A stretch of DNA of 64,000 nt. Origin: Vibrio casei. GTDB taxonomy: Bacteria; Pseudomonadota; Gammaproteobacteria; Enterobacterales; Vibrionaceae. The notes below the pieces were generated by a model, which was given only the letters and a program-made list of their open reading frames with translations, was not told where the DNA came from and searched no databases. Positions 36,136 through 43,297 of the stretch are shown in pieces. Position 1 is the first letter of the stretch. Each line of letters begins with the position of its first letter. Both the position numbers and the translations under genes were made by a program. The stretch covers positions 558,001 through 622,000 of the forward strand of contig NZ_AP018681.1 in assembly GCF_002218025.2 (NCBI RefSeq), in the 5' to 3' direction.

Positions 36136-37513
36136 TATTGTGTTATAAAGTGACCTCTTAACCCCCTGTTATCCAACTGTCAACTTGTTATTAATCAATA
36201 GGTTACAAGAACACAGGTAACACCTTAAAATCATAAATTCTAAGGTGAAATTGGTATTGAATGGGGAAAGTAAAAGGATCTTGGGGTGTTGAGAGTTTGA
36301 CGCCTACCCCTGTTATCGCTAAAAAGGTAGATTTAAGAGATAAGGCTCTTAATCTTAATGCGTCTTATTATCAATTGTACCATGAATGACAGTTAAATTC
36401 AATAAATTTCAGATTATCTATTGACAGTTATTTATTATTGTGAGCTGTATTGTTGAATATCTAAAATATGGATGTAAGACAATTGTTCTAATACCCATAA
36501 AGGCTAACCCCCAATATCTGAGAATTTACTAAAAATTTTAAAATCAGAGTGAAATTTCGGGGTAACAATGATCATTTTGTGGGGGAAAATATCTGTAGTG
36601 AGGATGTGGGAATTTGGGGGAAATTTAGATTGACTGGCTTAGCTTACCCATATTAGCCCACCCTGTACCCCATAGAACCTCAAAATATCTACTCACCAAA
36701 ACTACATAATCATTCATCATAATATGCACCCTTTAGGGCGATGCCCTCACCTTTCCACACTTCCCCATAAGTTCCTTTTTGTACAAAGTTTTAGCATAAG
36801 CGCACTTGGTATAATCATAGCAAACCCTTATGTATCAATGGTTACAGGCGAATTAGCTAGTGCGTATTATGGTTACTACTACGCATTACACCCATTATGT
36901 AAAATTCGAAAACCGTCTTATCAATAAATCTTACTGAAGTCTGCATATTGTGGGGTAAATGTTGGTGTTTTGTGGGTAAATTTGAATTTGAATTATGTTA
37001 ATAAAACGCACCAAAATGATGCACTGTAAAAACAAGATGATTTCTGGGGAAATGGTGTATTGTTGCTGTAATTTACAATCATTAATTTTATTCATGTTTA
37101 ATGAGTTTATTATTACTTTTGTACATAATCATATCTAGAGTGAAATTTTATTCATATATGGTAAATCGTATATACCCTGTAATGTTATATTATAACAATT
37201 GTATCTTGTGGTGTATAAATCCTTTCTATATGCCACCTTGTAGGCGTTTATGGTGTATATGGCTATAACTACACTAATATATACTTAAAACACTGTATAG
37301 AGGCTATCAGGGGCTTATAGAAAGGATTTATTGTGTTGGAGTATGCCTATTTGGTGTAGGTTTTATTGTAATCCTAGGTTGGTGTACTAGCTAGATAGTA
37401 CAAAGGTGTTGTAATGTTACACTTTTTTGACTTATGAGTCAGGTTTTTAGCGGTAATGTGCAAGTGAATGTTGTTAAATCACTGTTCATCCATACAGTAC
37501 ACTTCACACCCTC
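36136..37513. other. Non-coding AT-rich zone with iteron-like G-rich motifs
   Basis: There is no convincing gene in this 1.4 kb. On the plus strand six copies of a TGGGG(T/A)AAAT-like motif occur at 36559, 36578, 36616, 36951, 36972 and 37045. Two ACCCC(C)TGTTATC boxes lie at about 36162-36175 and 36305-36316. A 67-codon frame at 36724 lacks a ribosome binding site and is not accepted. Iteron-like repeats and high AT content suit a replication origin or a regulatory zone. Confidence 0.45.
37215..37331. repeat. 16-bp perfect inverted repeat with 85-bp spacer
   Basis: ATAAATCCTTTCTATA (37215-37230) is matched by its exact reverse complement at 37316-37331. The spacer holds further short repeats around GTGTATAT and TATAG. 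It could be a replication-protein or recombinase site, or the stem of a long RNA hairpin. Confidence 0.7.
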
Positions 37514-37891
37514 TTATTTACCTATTGCCTTCTTAACCACTGAGAATAAATTATTATCTGGATGTACTGCATTACCATCAATAAACAACATGCCTTCTTT
37601 AAAATCAACTTGAGAAAGGTTTAATTTATTAATGAACTTATAATCCTTATCAAGTTGCCCATTCAAAGTAAGGTTGGTTTTAATACTAGTAAACTGTTCT
37701 TTATTCATATCATATACAAGGGTGATTACATCTAGAGTACCTTCCCAATCATGCTTAGTATAAATTTTTTCAACTTCAAGTAGTCCTCTCTCTTTATCGA
37801 ACTCACAAGACCAACCACACATTTTAAAATAAGAGTACATTTCTTCCAGTTCTTCATACACATTTGACATCAACCTATCTCCTACAATCAA
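37514..37891 (-). CDS. Hypothetical 125-residue protein of the element
   Basis: The frame begins MIVGDRLMSNVYEELEEMYS. MSNVYEELEEM, seven codons in (37870), with GGAGATAGG upstream, is the more likely start. The protein is acidic and mixed alpha/beta in appearance (GWSCEFDKERGLLEVEKIYT, LDVITLVYDMNKEQFTSIK). No motif is recognised. It is the last leftward gene before the divergent rightward genes. Confidence 0.5.
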   Translation of the reverse strand: MIVGDRLMSNVYEELEEMYSYFKMCGWSCEFDKERGLLEVEKIYTKHDWEGTLDVITLVYDMNKEQFTSIKTNLTLNGQLDKDYKFINKLNLSQVDFKEGMLFIDGNAVHPDNNLFSVVKKAIGK

Positions 37892-37952
37892 TCAAACTCT
37901 CACAATACCACCCCAAGCATGACAACAATGTGACCATGTTCTAGCATCATTA

Positions 37953-38034
37953 AATTGTTTTTAGGGGTTAAGTTGCTTATAAAGCCTTATGCAATGGTGC
38001 TTTGTGTTAGCATATTACCTTAATTGATATAATA
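37953..38034 (+). repeat. Two-armed repeat unit 1
   Basis: AATTGTTTTTAGGGGTTA opens the unit, and the closing arm ATTACCTTAATTGATATAAT is the most diverged of the four. It ends 39 bp before the ATG of the small secreted protein at 38074, and its right arm provides a TATAAT box. It may therefore be the promoter of that gene. Confidence 0.6.
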
Positions 38035-38073
38035 GCTGTATGTGGAAGAAAGAATATTGAATAAGGAACTACT

Positions 38074-38259
38074 ATGATCAAACTCACTCTATCTACAATC
38101 TTATTGCTAATGTCTCCTTTAGCCAATGCCTCTCAATGGAAGCTATCCCACGAAATCAACACTAGCGAGACACGGAAGGTTTGTGTATATGAAGATTCTG
38201 ATGGTAATACTAAGCAAGTGGAGCAATCACAAGGGCAATATTGCAGAACGTATTTGTAA
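38074..38259 (+). CDS. Small secreted protein (61 residues) of the element
   Basis: The signal peptide MIKLTLSTILLLMSPLANA is followed by about 42 mature residues with two cysteines in KVCVYEDSDGNTK and GQYCRTYL. AAGGAACTACT precedes the ATG. Small periplasmic proteins with a VCVYE...YC pattern occur in several phages and islands, but I cannot name a function. It lies directly downstream of repeat unit 1. Confidence 0.6.
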   Translation: MIKLTLSTILLLMSPLANASQWKLSHEINTSETRKVCVYEDSDGNTKQVEQSQGQYCRTYL

Positions 38260-38441
38260 ACCTTGTTACTTATAACTTAACCTCGGGACGGGAATCCCGT
38301 CTCAATGAAATCAATAACTTACATAACTTGTTGCTAAGCTATTGATTTTTGAGTAAAACGCAATATTGCAAGTTGTACAATCCTAAATTGGATTCTCTAA
38401 ATTGCGCACATCCTTGATATACCTCATCCGCATAATTTCGG

Positions 38442-38493
38442 AGCAGTCCCAAAAATTGGGTTGTCTAATGTTCACTGCTAACTTTTGAGCAGT
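38442..38493 (+). promoter_or_regulatory. Mutually exclusive hairpins (switch-like)
   Basis: AGCAGT (38442-38447), ACTGCT (38474-38479) and AGCAGT (38488-38493) let the middle segment pair with either outer one. The first option encloses a CCCAA/TTGGG stem. Such three-segment arrangements are typical of attenuators and riboswitch-like leaders. No ligand class is recognised. Confidence 0.4.
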
Positions 38494-38850
38494 CAATCAT
38501 ACACTTACCGTAATTCACCGATAAGGCTTGTATGTCCCTCACGGGCGTTTTAGTATCATAAAAATGCAATTGTATAGGTGAACTATAAAGCGTCTGTATG
38601 TCCCCTCTGGGGATGAACGAAGTTCACCGCTAAAGTGGCTTGTGGGTGTGATTTAGAAAGGGGAGGTAATATAAGAGGGATAGTATCAAGGGTTAATATC
38701 TAAGAGAGTAAATACTACACTAAATCAACCTCGTGTTTTATACAAAACCTCTTGGAAGCATTGGTATATAAAGGTTTGTTGGTATTTATTGTCCTACATA
38801 CTCCCCTACTCTCCCTCTTCCCTCCAATCCTCCTTACCCCTAACTGATTA

Positions 38851-38929
38851 AATTGTTTTTAGGGGTTATAATTATTGCATCCCTTGTAAACAGTAGTGTT
38901 GTGGGTAGGTATTACCCCTATTGATAATA
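38851..38929 (+). repeat. Two-armed repeat unit 2
   Basis: The left arm AATTGTTTTTAGGGGTTAT and the right arm ATTACCCCTATTGATAAT are separated by a non-conserved centre of about 40 bp. TAGGGGT and ACCCCTA are reverse complements, so the arms form a wide inverted repeat. Confidence 0.75.
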
Positions 38930-39016
38930 TAGGAAGAATAATAGAATATATAAGATAGAATTAGATACAGATCCTATTAATCCTTTCCTATATATCAACC
39001 TTTTTCAAAGTGTCTT

Positions 39017-39096
39017 AATTGTTTTTAAGGGTTATAACTTCCACAAACTACCATTGTATAAAGGTTCTAGGGTGATCATTACCCCTATTGATAATA
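39017..39096 (+). repeat. Two-armed repeat unit 3
   Basis: The left arm is AATTGTTTTTAAGGGTTAT and the right arm is ATTACCCCTATTGATAAT, with an unrelated centre of nearly the same length as unit 2. A long GA-rich tract follows immediately. Confidence 0.75.
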
Positions 39097-39200
39097 GAAA
39101 GAGAGAGAGAGAGAAAGAGATAGAAAGAGAGAGTAATATATAATAAGAAGAAGAAGAATATAGAATAGATTGAATAATAGTGTATTTGCTAATCTAACAT

Positions 39201-39279
39201 AATTGTTTTTAAGGGTTATAATGTTGAAGAACCTTTATAGAATGGGGCTTGTAGTGTAATGATTACCCCTATTGATAAG
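39201..39279 (+). repeat. Two-armed repeat unit 4
   Basis: The arms are AATTGTTTTTAAGGGTTAT and ATTACCCCTATTGATAAG. The centre differs from the other units but keeps the arm spacing. A short GAGAGAGA tract follows. Confidence 0.75.
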
Positions 39280-39707
39280 ATAGCGATAATAGAGAGAGAT
39301 ATAAGTATATAGTGTGTTACCACCTATAACCAAACCCGACATTATCAACCATTCTAACCACCATTACAACATTTATTTTAAAAATATTCACCTAAACCCC
39401 TCGATTCTAGTTTATGATATGCTACCAATCAGAATTATTAAGGCGCATATACTACAAATACAATGATATCATCAATCTTATAATGATATTATCCACCATA
39501 AACCAATATACAGTACAAAACTCTAAAATTTGATTTTAAAACAGTTTTATTATATAATACCCTTATAGAGTGAAAAAGTTATTAGTAAATAGCTTTACCT
39601 CCCCTCCGCATTATTAAACATTACCAACCACAACCAGAATTATATTACCTACCCAAGGGTTCTTGCGGTAGTTTTTGTCGTGTCTGCAATTTAGAAAAGG
39701 AATAAAA

Positions 39708-39926
39708 ATGAAACTACCCGATAGTTTAAATATTAATACACTACCTTATATAACCGCTTATCAGTTAACACGCTTAATAGAAGGTAAGCAAAAGCTAGTT
39801 AATTTAACGCAACTTAAAGCTAAACGTAATAAAGCAGGACTTGACGAGGAAGCATTTCAGTTAGGGCTTGCATATTCAATCTTTCGAGAAATCCAGAAGT
39901 ACAATAATAAAGAGGATAACGAATGA
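39708..39926 (+). CDS. Hypothetical 72-residue protein, first gene of the replication-type operon
   Basis: The start MKLPDSLNINTLPYITAYQ has AAAGGAAT upstream and is preferred to the in-frame ATG 11 codons earlier. The protein is helical (TAYQLTRLIEGKQKLVNLTQ). It shares a 4-bp ATGA overlap with the next gene. The family is unknown. Tight spacing with the following genes indicates one operon leading to the polymerase-like gene. Confidence 0.6.
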   Translation: MKLPDSLNINTLPYITAYQLTRLIEGKQKLVNLTQLKAKRNKAGLDEEAFQLGLAYSIFREIQKYNNKEDNE

Positions 39927-40072
39927 ATAAAAAAGACGCTAAACGATTCCAGTTTTTACTATTAAAGTTTTATGATTTTGGATTAACACTAGATGAACAA
40001 TATGAATACGGTTATTTATCCACTGGTAATCCAAACTTTCCAAGCACACCAGAAACTTATTTAAGTTATTAA
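39923..40072 (+). CDS. Hypothetical 49-residue protein
   Basis: The peptide begins MNKKDAKRFQFLLLKFYDFG and ends PSTPETYLSY. Its ATG overlaps the preceding stop, and AGAGGATAACG supplies the ribosome binding site. No family is recognised. Translational coupling supports it as a real gene. Confidence 0.5.
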   Translation: MNKKDAKRFQFLLLKFYDFGLTLDEQYEYGYLSTGNPNFPSTPETYLSY

Positions 40073-40081
40073 GGTAACAAA

Positions 40082-40270
40082 ATGAAAATAAATTTCCCTG
40101 AGCAAGTATGGGCAAAAGTCATGGACTTAACCCAAGAAAACAATATAAGCCCTGTAAAAGTTTTATACATGGCTATCGAATTATTACATAAACAACAAAT
40201 AAAAGGTCAAGCGAATGATGACAGTGCAACACAAGAAAGTAACAGAACAGCCCCAACAATGGTTAAATAG
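40082..40270 (+). CDS. Small protein with a ribbon-helix-helix-like pattern
   Basis: The 62-residue protein begins MKINFPEQVWAKVMDLTQEN, then ISPVKVLYMAIELLHKQQI. A beta strand and two helices fit a ribbon-helix-helix fold, but this is a weak inference. Its 3' end overlaps the start of the polymerase-like gene by 56 bp in a different frame, which suggests coupled expression. Confidence 0.5.
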   Translation: MKINFPEQVWAKVMDLTQENNISPVKVLYMAIELLHKQQIKGQANDDSATQESNRTAPTMVK

Positions 40271-41774
40271 CGTATATTATCCGGCAACAGTAAACAAATT
40301 AAATATAGCCTTTAACGGTGGTAAAAATTACAAACTACATAAACAATACAACAATATTATAAACCTCCTCTTGAGTCACCCTGAAGCCACAGAAAACCAC
40401 AAGACAGCCTGTAAAGTATTTGCTTTCCATTGTGTATTACATGCTAAAAATGGAAATAGCTTTATTATTCCACGCAGAAAAGTAATGTTGGATAACAAGC
40501 ACGAAGAAACCCAAGGACGCACACCAACAGCTTACCAATGGCTACAAGTACAGGATATTGCAGTTCAAAAAGGATTAGGCGAAGTATTTGTAGGTGGTGA
40601 AGATTTCAACGGAAGTTTTTTACCTTCTATTTTTGTTATGTCTCCCATGTTGCTTGATATTATTAAAACAAAAAATGTAGATAAAGCCCCGAGCAAACCT
40701 AAGCAATCACCCAAGGAAAGTATAATTGTATGGGATAGCAACGATAAAAAAACACGCCAACAAATTAAAATTGCAGGATCACGAGAAATCCAAAACAATT
40801 TAAATGTACTCAACAATTTTTTATTAACCAATACATTTAAAACGGATAAAGGGCAAATCATTGATCCAACGATGAAGCGCAGTTTTATTAAAAGTTTTGA
40901 TAACTACGGCAGGTTTTCGCATAGCTATCAAAGCACACCACAGCATATCCGCCAACACATTACTATTAATGGTGAAGCTGTTTGCGAAGGTGATTATTCA
41001 TCTAACCACGCTAGGATTGCTTACGAGCTGGAAAATGTACGAAAGGATGAGGATTTTAAACCTTATTATTTAAGCAAAGAAGATTGTCCTCTTGTTGGTT
41101 CTTCACAAGGTAAACGTGCTATATACAAGCTTGCTATGATGATGCTTTTTAACAGTGGCAACCCTACGCAAAGCTTGTTTAATGACATGGAACAAAAGTA
41201 CAACACTATTGAAAAAAAGAAAAATGATATTCCTGAAAAACTTAAAGTTTATACCACGGTTAACCGCCCTACTATAAAAGATTGTTCAATCATTGTTCAG
41301 GGGTTAAAGAAAGTAAATAGCGAAATCGGGGAATATTTCAAAGGGTGTCAAGCAGGTTACTTACAAAACTTGGATGCAAAGATTGCAGAAAGAATCATGT
41401 TGGACTTAACAGCCCAAGGCATACCATTTCTATGCTTTCACGACAGCTTTATTGTACCTCAGAGCAAAGCATTGCAACTACAGCAAGCTATGCACAAAGC
41501 ATGGGCGGATGTACTTGGATCACAAGATAACTGCATTGTTGATTTTAAATATGGTCACAACCCAGAGCAAGAAACAGAGCAACAGCAAGCGATTGAAGAT
41601 TTGGAACAGCAACACGATTTTGAATATTCAGAAGCCGATCAAGAACTCGAATCATGGGGTTTTGTCAGTGCTGATACATTCCACGAATACGGCTCATGCC
41701 CGACTTGCAATAGTGCATTGAATCAGTGGAGTGATTGCGAGAACGTAGATTGTGATAACTGGCTACCTTTCTAA
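40215..41774 (+). CDS. Single-subunit polymerase-like protein (PolA/T7-RNAP superfamily, HDSF motif)
   Basis: The 519-residue protein carries three active-site motifs in order. Motif A is AVCEGDYSSNHARIAYE (catalytic Asp about 260). The O-helix-like motif B is GKRAIYKLAMMMLFNSG (Arg301 and Lys305 with RxxxK spacing). Motif C is IPFLCFHDSFIVP (His409-Asp410-Ser411-Phe412). HDSF is the form found in phage T7-type RNA polymerases; DNA polymerase I has VHDE. T7 RNA polymerase is about 880 residues, so this is a compact relative lacking the usual N-terminal domain. A zinc-ribbon-like C-terminus (Cys495, 498, 508, 513) is present. It could be a replication polymerase, primase or transcriptase of the element. 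Confidence 0.7.
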   Translation: MMTVQHKKVTEQPQQWLNSVYYPATVNKLNIAFNGGKNYKLHKQYNNIINLLLSHPEATENHKTACKVFAFHCVLHAKNGNSFIIPRRKVMLDNKHEETQGRTPTAYQWLQVQDIAVQKGLGEVFVGGEDFNGSFLPSIFVMSPMLLDIIKTKNVDKAPSKPKQSPKESIIVWDSNDKKTRQQIKIAGSREIQNNLNVLNNFLLTNTFKTDKGQIIDPTMKRSFIKSFDNYGRFSHSYQSTPQHIRQHITINGEAVCEGDYSSNHARIAYELENVRKDEDFKPYYLSKEDCPLVGSSQGKRAIYKLAMMMLFNSGNPTQSLFNDMEQKYNTIEKKKNDIPEKLKVYTTVNRPTIKDCSIIVQGLKKVNSEIGEYFKGCQAGYLQNLDAKIAERIMLDLTAQGIPFLCFHDSFIVPQSKALQLQQAMHKAWADVLGSQDNCIVDFKYGHNPEQETEQQQAIEDLEQQHDFEYSEADQELESWGFVSADTFHEYGSCPTCNSALNQWSDCENVDCDNWLPF

Positions 41775-41844
41775 AACGCATCTAAATAGCTCATATAAGC
41801 GTTTTAACAAATAACAATACTAATACACCTTAATGCACGTAAAT

Positions 41845-41881
41845 AGCCGTGTGGGGCTTCCTACACCCTAGAATCACGGCT
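41845..41881 (+). promoter_or_regulatory. Stem-loop before the next gene
   Basis: AGCCGTG / CACGGCT enclose a second small hairpin (GTGTGGG / CCTACAC). It lies between the polymerase-like gene and the 81-residue gene and could be a processing site, attenuator or weak terminator. Confidence 0.5.
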
Positions 41882-41902
41882 TAATTAAAATAAGAGGATA
41901 CA

Positions 41903-42148
41903 ATGAAACGACAACTAATATTAAATCCAAATAATACTAGATCATTAAATACAATCATTATTAATGATCTTGAATATGTACTCGACAAGTTTGAACTTAA
42001 AAAATATAACCAATATAAAATTGAAGGCAACCCAACAAAGGAAGAGATGTTTCTTATTTGGTTAGAAAATTATCAGACTTTGAAATACAGCATTTATATT
42101 AACTCAAGCCCTAATCACTTACCTTCTAAAATAAAATCTGTAGCGTGA
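41903..42148 (+). CDS. Hypothetical 81-residue protein
   Basis: The frame begins MKRQLILNPNNTRSLNTIII with AAGAGGATACA upstream. It contains EEMFLIWLENYQTLKYSIYI, a helix followed by a strand. No family is recognised. It lies downstream of the stem-loop and upstream of an internal promoter. Confidence 0.55.
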   Translation: MKRQLILNPNNTRSLNTIIINDLEYVLDKFELKKYNQYKIEGNPTKEEMFLIWLENYQTLKYSIYINSSPNHLPSKIKSVA

Positions 42149-42219
42149 ATTATTTGGGTTAAATAACAATCAAACAGAACTTACATAGCAGGTTTTTTAT
42201 ATTAATGCAAGTAAAAGTA

Positions 42220-42248
42220 TTGCATTTTAATCAATTTAATGTTATAAT
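42220..42248 (+). promoter_or_regulatory. Strong sigma-70-type promoter inside the element
   Basis: A -35 box TTGCAT and a -10 box TATAAT are separated by exactly 17 bp, near consensus. Transcription would begin about 42255 and reach the terminator at 42404. Confidence 0.7.
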
Positions 42249-42254
42249 ATACAT

Positions 42255-42404
42255 ATAAGTTAAACATTTTATGTTGTTGCTAGCTTATATTCTGGTAGTA
42301 GTTTGCCTCCCAAAACGTTATTAAAATCTTTACCTCTCTAAAAACTTTGATAACAGTTTATTAAACCCCTGATTTCTCCTTTTTAATCTTGGGGTTTATT
42401 TTTT
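42255..42404 (+). ncRNA. Candidate small RNA (~150 nt) with possible tiny hydrophobic peptide
   Basis: A consensus promoter and a terminator bound about 150 nt without a normal gene. Within it a 17-codon frame (42271-42324) reads MLLLAYILVVVCLPKRY, a hydrophobic peptide with a basic end, but without a clear ribosome binding site. It could be a regulatory RNA, a type I toxin-like peptide or a leader for the genes that follow. Confidence 0.45.
42363..42404 (+). terminator. Rho-independent terminator
   Basis: AAACCCC / GGGGTTT form a stem with a 21-nt pyrimidine-rich loop. It is followed by ATTTTTT. Confidence 0.75.
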
Positions 42405-42547
42405 ACTACTATCTGCAAGATTTTACTTAGCACTAACCTATTTCCCCTTTTTATCTCCTAATTTCTAAAATCTATCTGTAGCTTTGACGTTGGTTTTCTT
42501 CTCCTTGTCCAATGCCAAGGCTACACCCTTTTTTCAAGGAAACACAT

Positions 42548-42757
42548 ATGACACAAAGCCACAAAAGGCGCAAAGTGTACAAGTCAGTAGATCAAGTTTT
42601 AAGTTTACTCCTGAACAATAAGATCAAACTCTCGACTTTATATACCCACCGCCATCGATGCTTGTTTATTTACGGAGACCCCAAACAAGCTGAATTAATA
42701 CAAGAAGCGATTAAATTATATAATAGTTACAATAATATTAAGCACATTAAAATTTAA
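42548..42757 (+). CDS. Hypothetical 69-residue basic protein
   Basis: The start MTQSHKRRKVYKSVDQVLS has CAAGGAAAC upstream. An in-frame ATG 12 codons earlier has no site. The protein is small and basic, with two predicted helices and LFIYGDPKQAELIQEAI. The family is unknown. It is 36 bp from the next gene. Confidence 0.5.
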   Translation: MTQSHKRRKVYKSVDQVLSLLLNNKIKLSTLYTHRHRCLFIYGDPKQAELIQEAIKLYNSYNNIKHIKI

Positions 42758-42793
42758 AAAAAAAACTACCACCAGAAAATAAGAGGTCAGCAA

Positions 42794-43285
42794 ATGACAC
42801 TAGATCAACAACTACAAGAGCAATATCCACATTTCAAAAATCACATTAAAAAAATCCGTGGTGTTTTAGGAAGTATGAAATACCGATGCGGTAAGCATAA
42901 AAGCTACTTGTTTGTTAAATGCGAATTCATCGACATTTGGCAATTCATGGAATTTCTAGAAATTGAACGACAAAGGGGAAGAGATTACACAAAAATAGAG
43001 AATCCTCAAATCGCACGTATTTTTGACGATGGAAATTACACTTTTAATAATTGTCGTGTGATTAGTAAATCCGAAAATATCAAGGAAGCACATAATAAGA
43101 CGATTATTATTTTCGACAGCCTAAATGGTAAAACCTCAATTTTCCGACATGGGATTAAAAACTTTTACAATATTAATAATCATGTTCTCGGTTTTAGTCT
43201 AAATACTCTTTACCGAAAAATCAGAGCAAATAAACCTATTCCAATCGGTGACAAAGGTCACTTTATTAAAGTTTCATTTTTATAA
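42794..43285 (+). CDS. HNH-endonuclease-like/DNA-binding phage protein
   Basis: The 163-residue protein contains GSMKYRCGKHKSYLFVKCEF and, near the middle, IARIFDDGNYTFNNCRVIS followed by KSENIKEAHN. The pattern (R-I-x-D-x-G-N-Y-T-x-x-N-C-R) is the conserved part of phage HNH homing-type proteins. The HNH ligands themselves are not obvious, so it may be a DNA-binding relative without cleavage activity. It lies 13 bp before the capsid-type protease gene. Confidence 0.55.
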   Translation: MTLDQQLQEQYPHFKNHIKKIRGVLGSMKYRCGKHKSYLFVKCEFIDIWQFMEFLEIERQRGRDYTKIENPQIARIFDDGNYTFNNCRVISKSENIKEAHNKTIIIFDSLNGKTSIFRHGIKNFYNINNHVLGFSLNTLYRKIRANKPIPIGDKGHFIKVSFL

Positions 43286-43297
43286 ATAAGGTAAATA

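Larger units (their letters stand above)
38260..39707. other. Long non-coding zone with hairpins and repeat units 2-4
   Basis: No supported gene occurs in this 1.4 kb. From the left it holds a GACGGGA/TCCCGTC hairpin (38287-38301) and competing AGCAGT/ACTGCT/AGCAGT segments (38442-38493). Two similar boxes follow around GTATGTCCC (about 38530 and 38600), each with a short CCC/GGG hairpin. Three two-armed repeats and purine-rich GA tracts (for example 39096-39133) complete it. The content points to regulatory or structural RNA, or to an origin, rather than protein. Confidence 0.5.

Noticed and set aside
36724..36927. 67-codon open frame in the element's non-coding zone
   Set aside because: It has no ribosome binding site, low-complexity composition and no recognisable domain; it lies among iteron-like repeats.
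38533..38620. GTATGTCCC boxes considered as tRNA-like or riboswitch
   Set aside because: No cloverleaf, T-loop GTTCGA or known riboswitch core could be found.
39096..39133. GA-rich tract, considered as a CRISPR or tandem repeat array
   Set aside because: It is simple-sequence GA with no regular repeat and spacer units. No CRISPR array was seen in the window.
40565..40861. Minus-strand open frame inside the polymerase-like gene
   Set aside because: It is a shadow frame with no ribosome binding site; the plus-strand protein has clear motifs.
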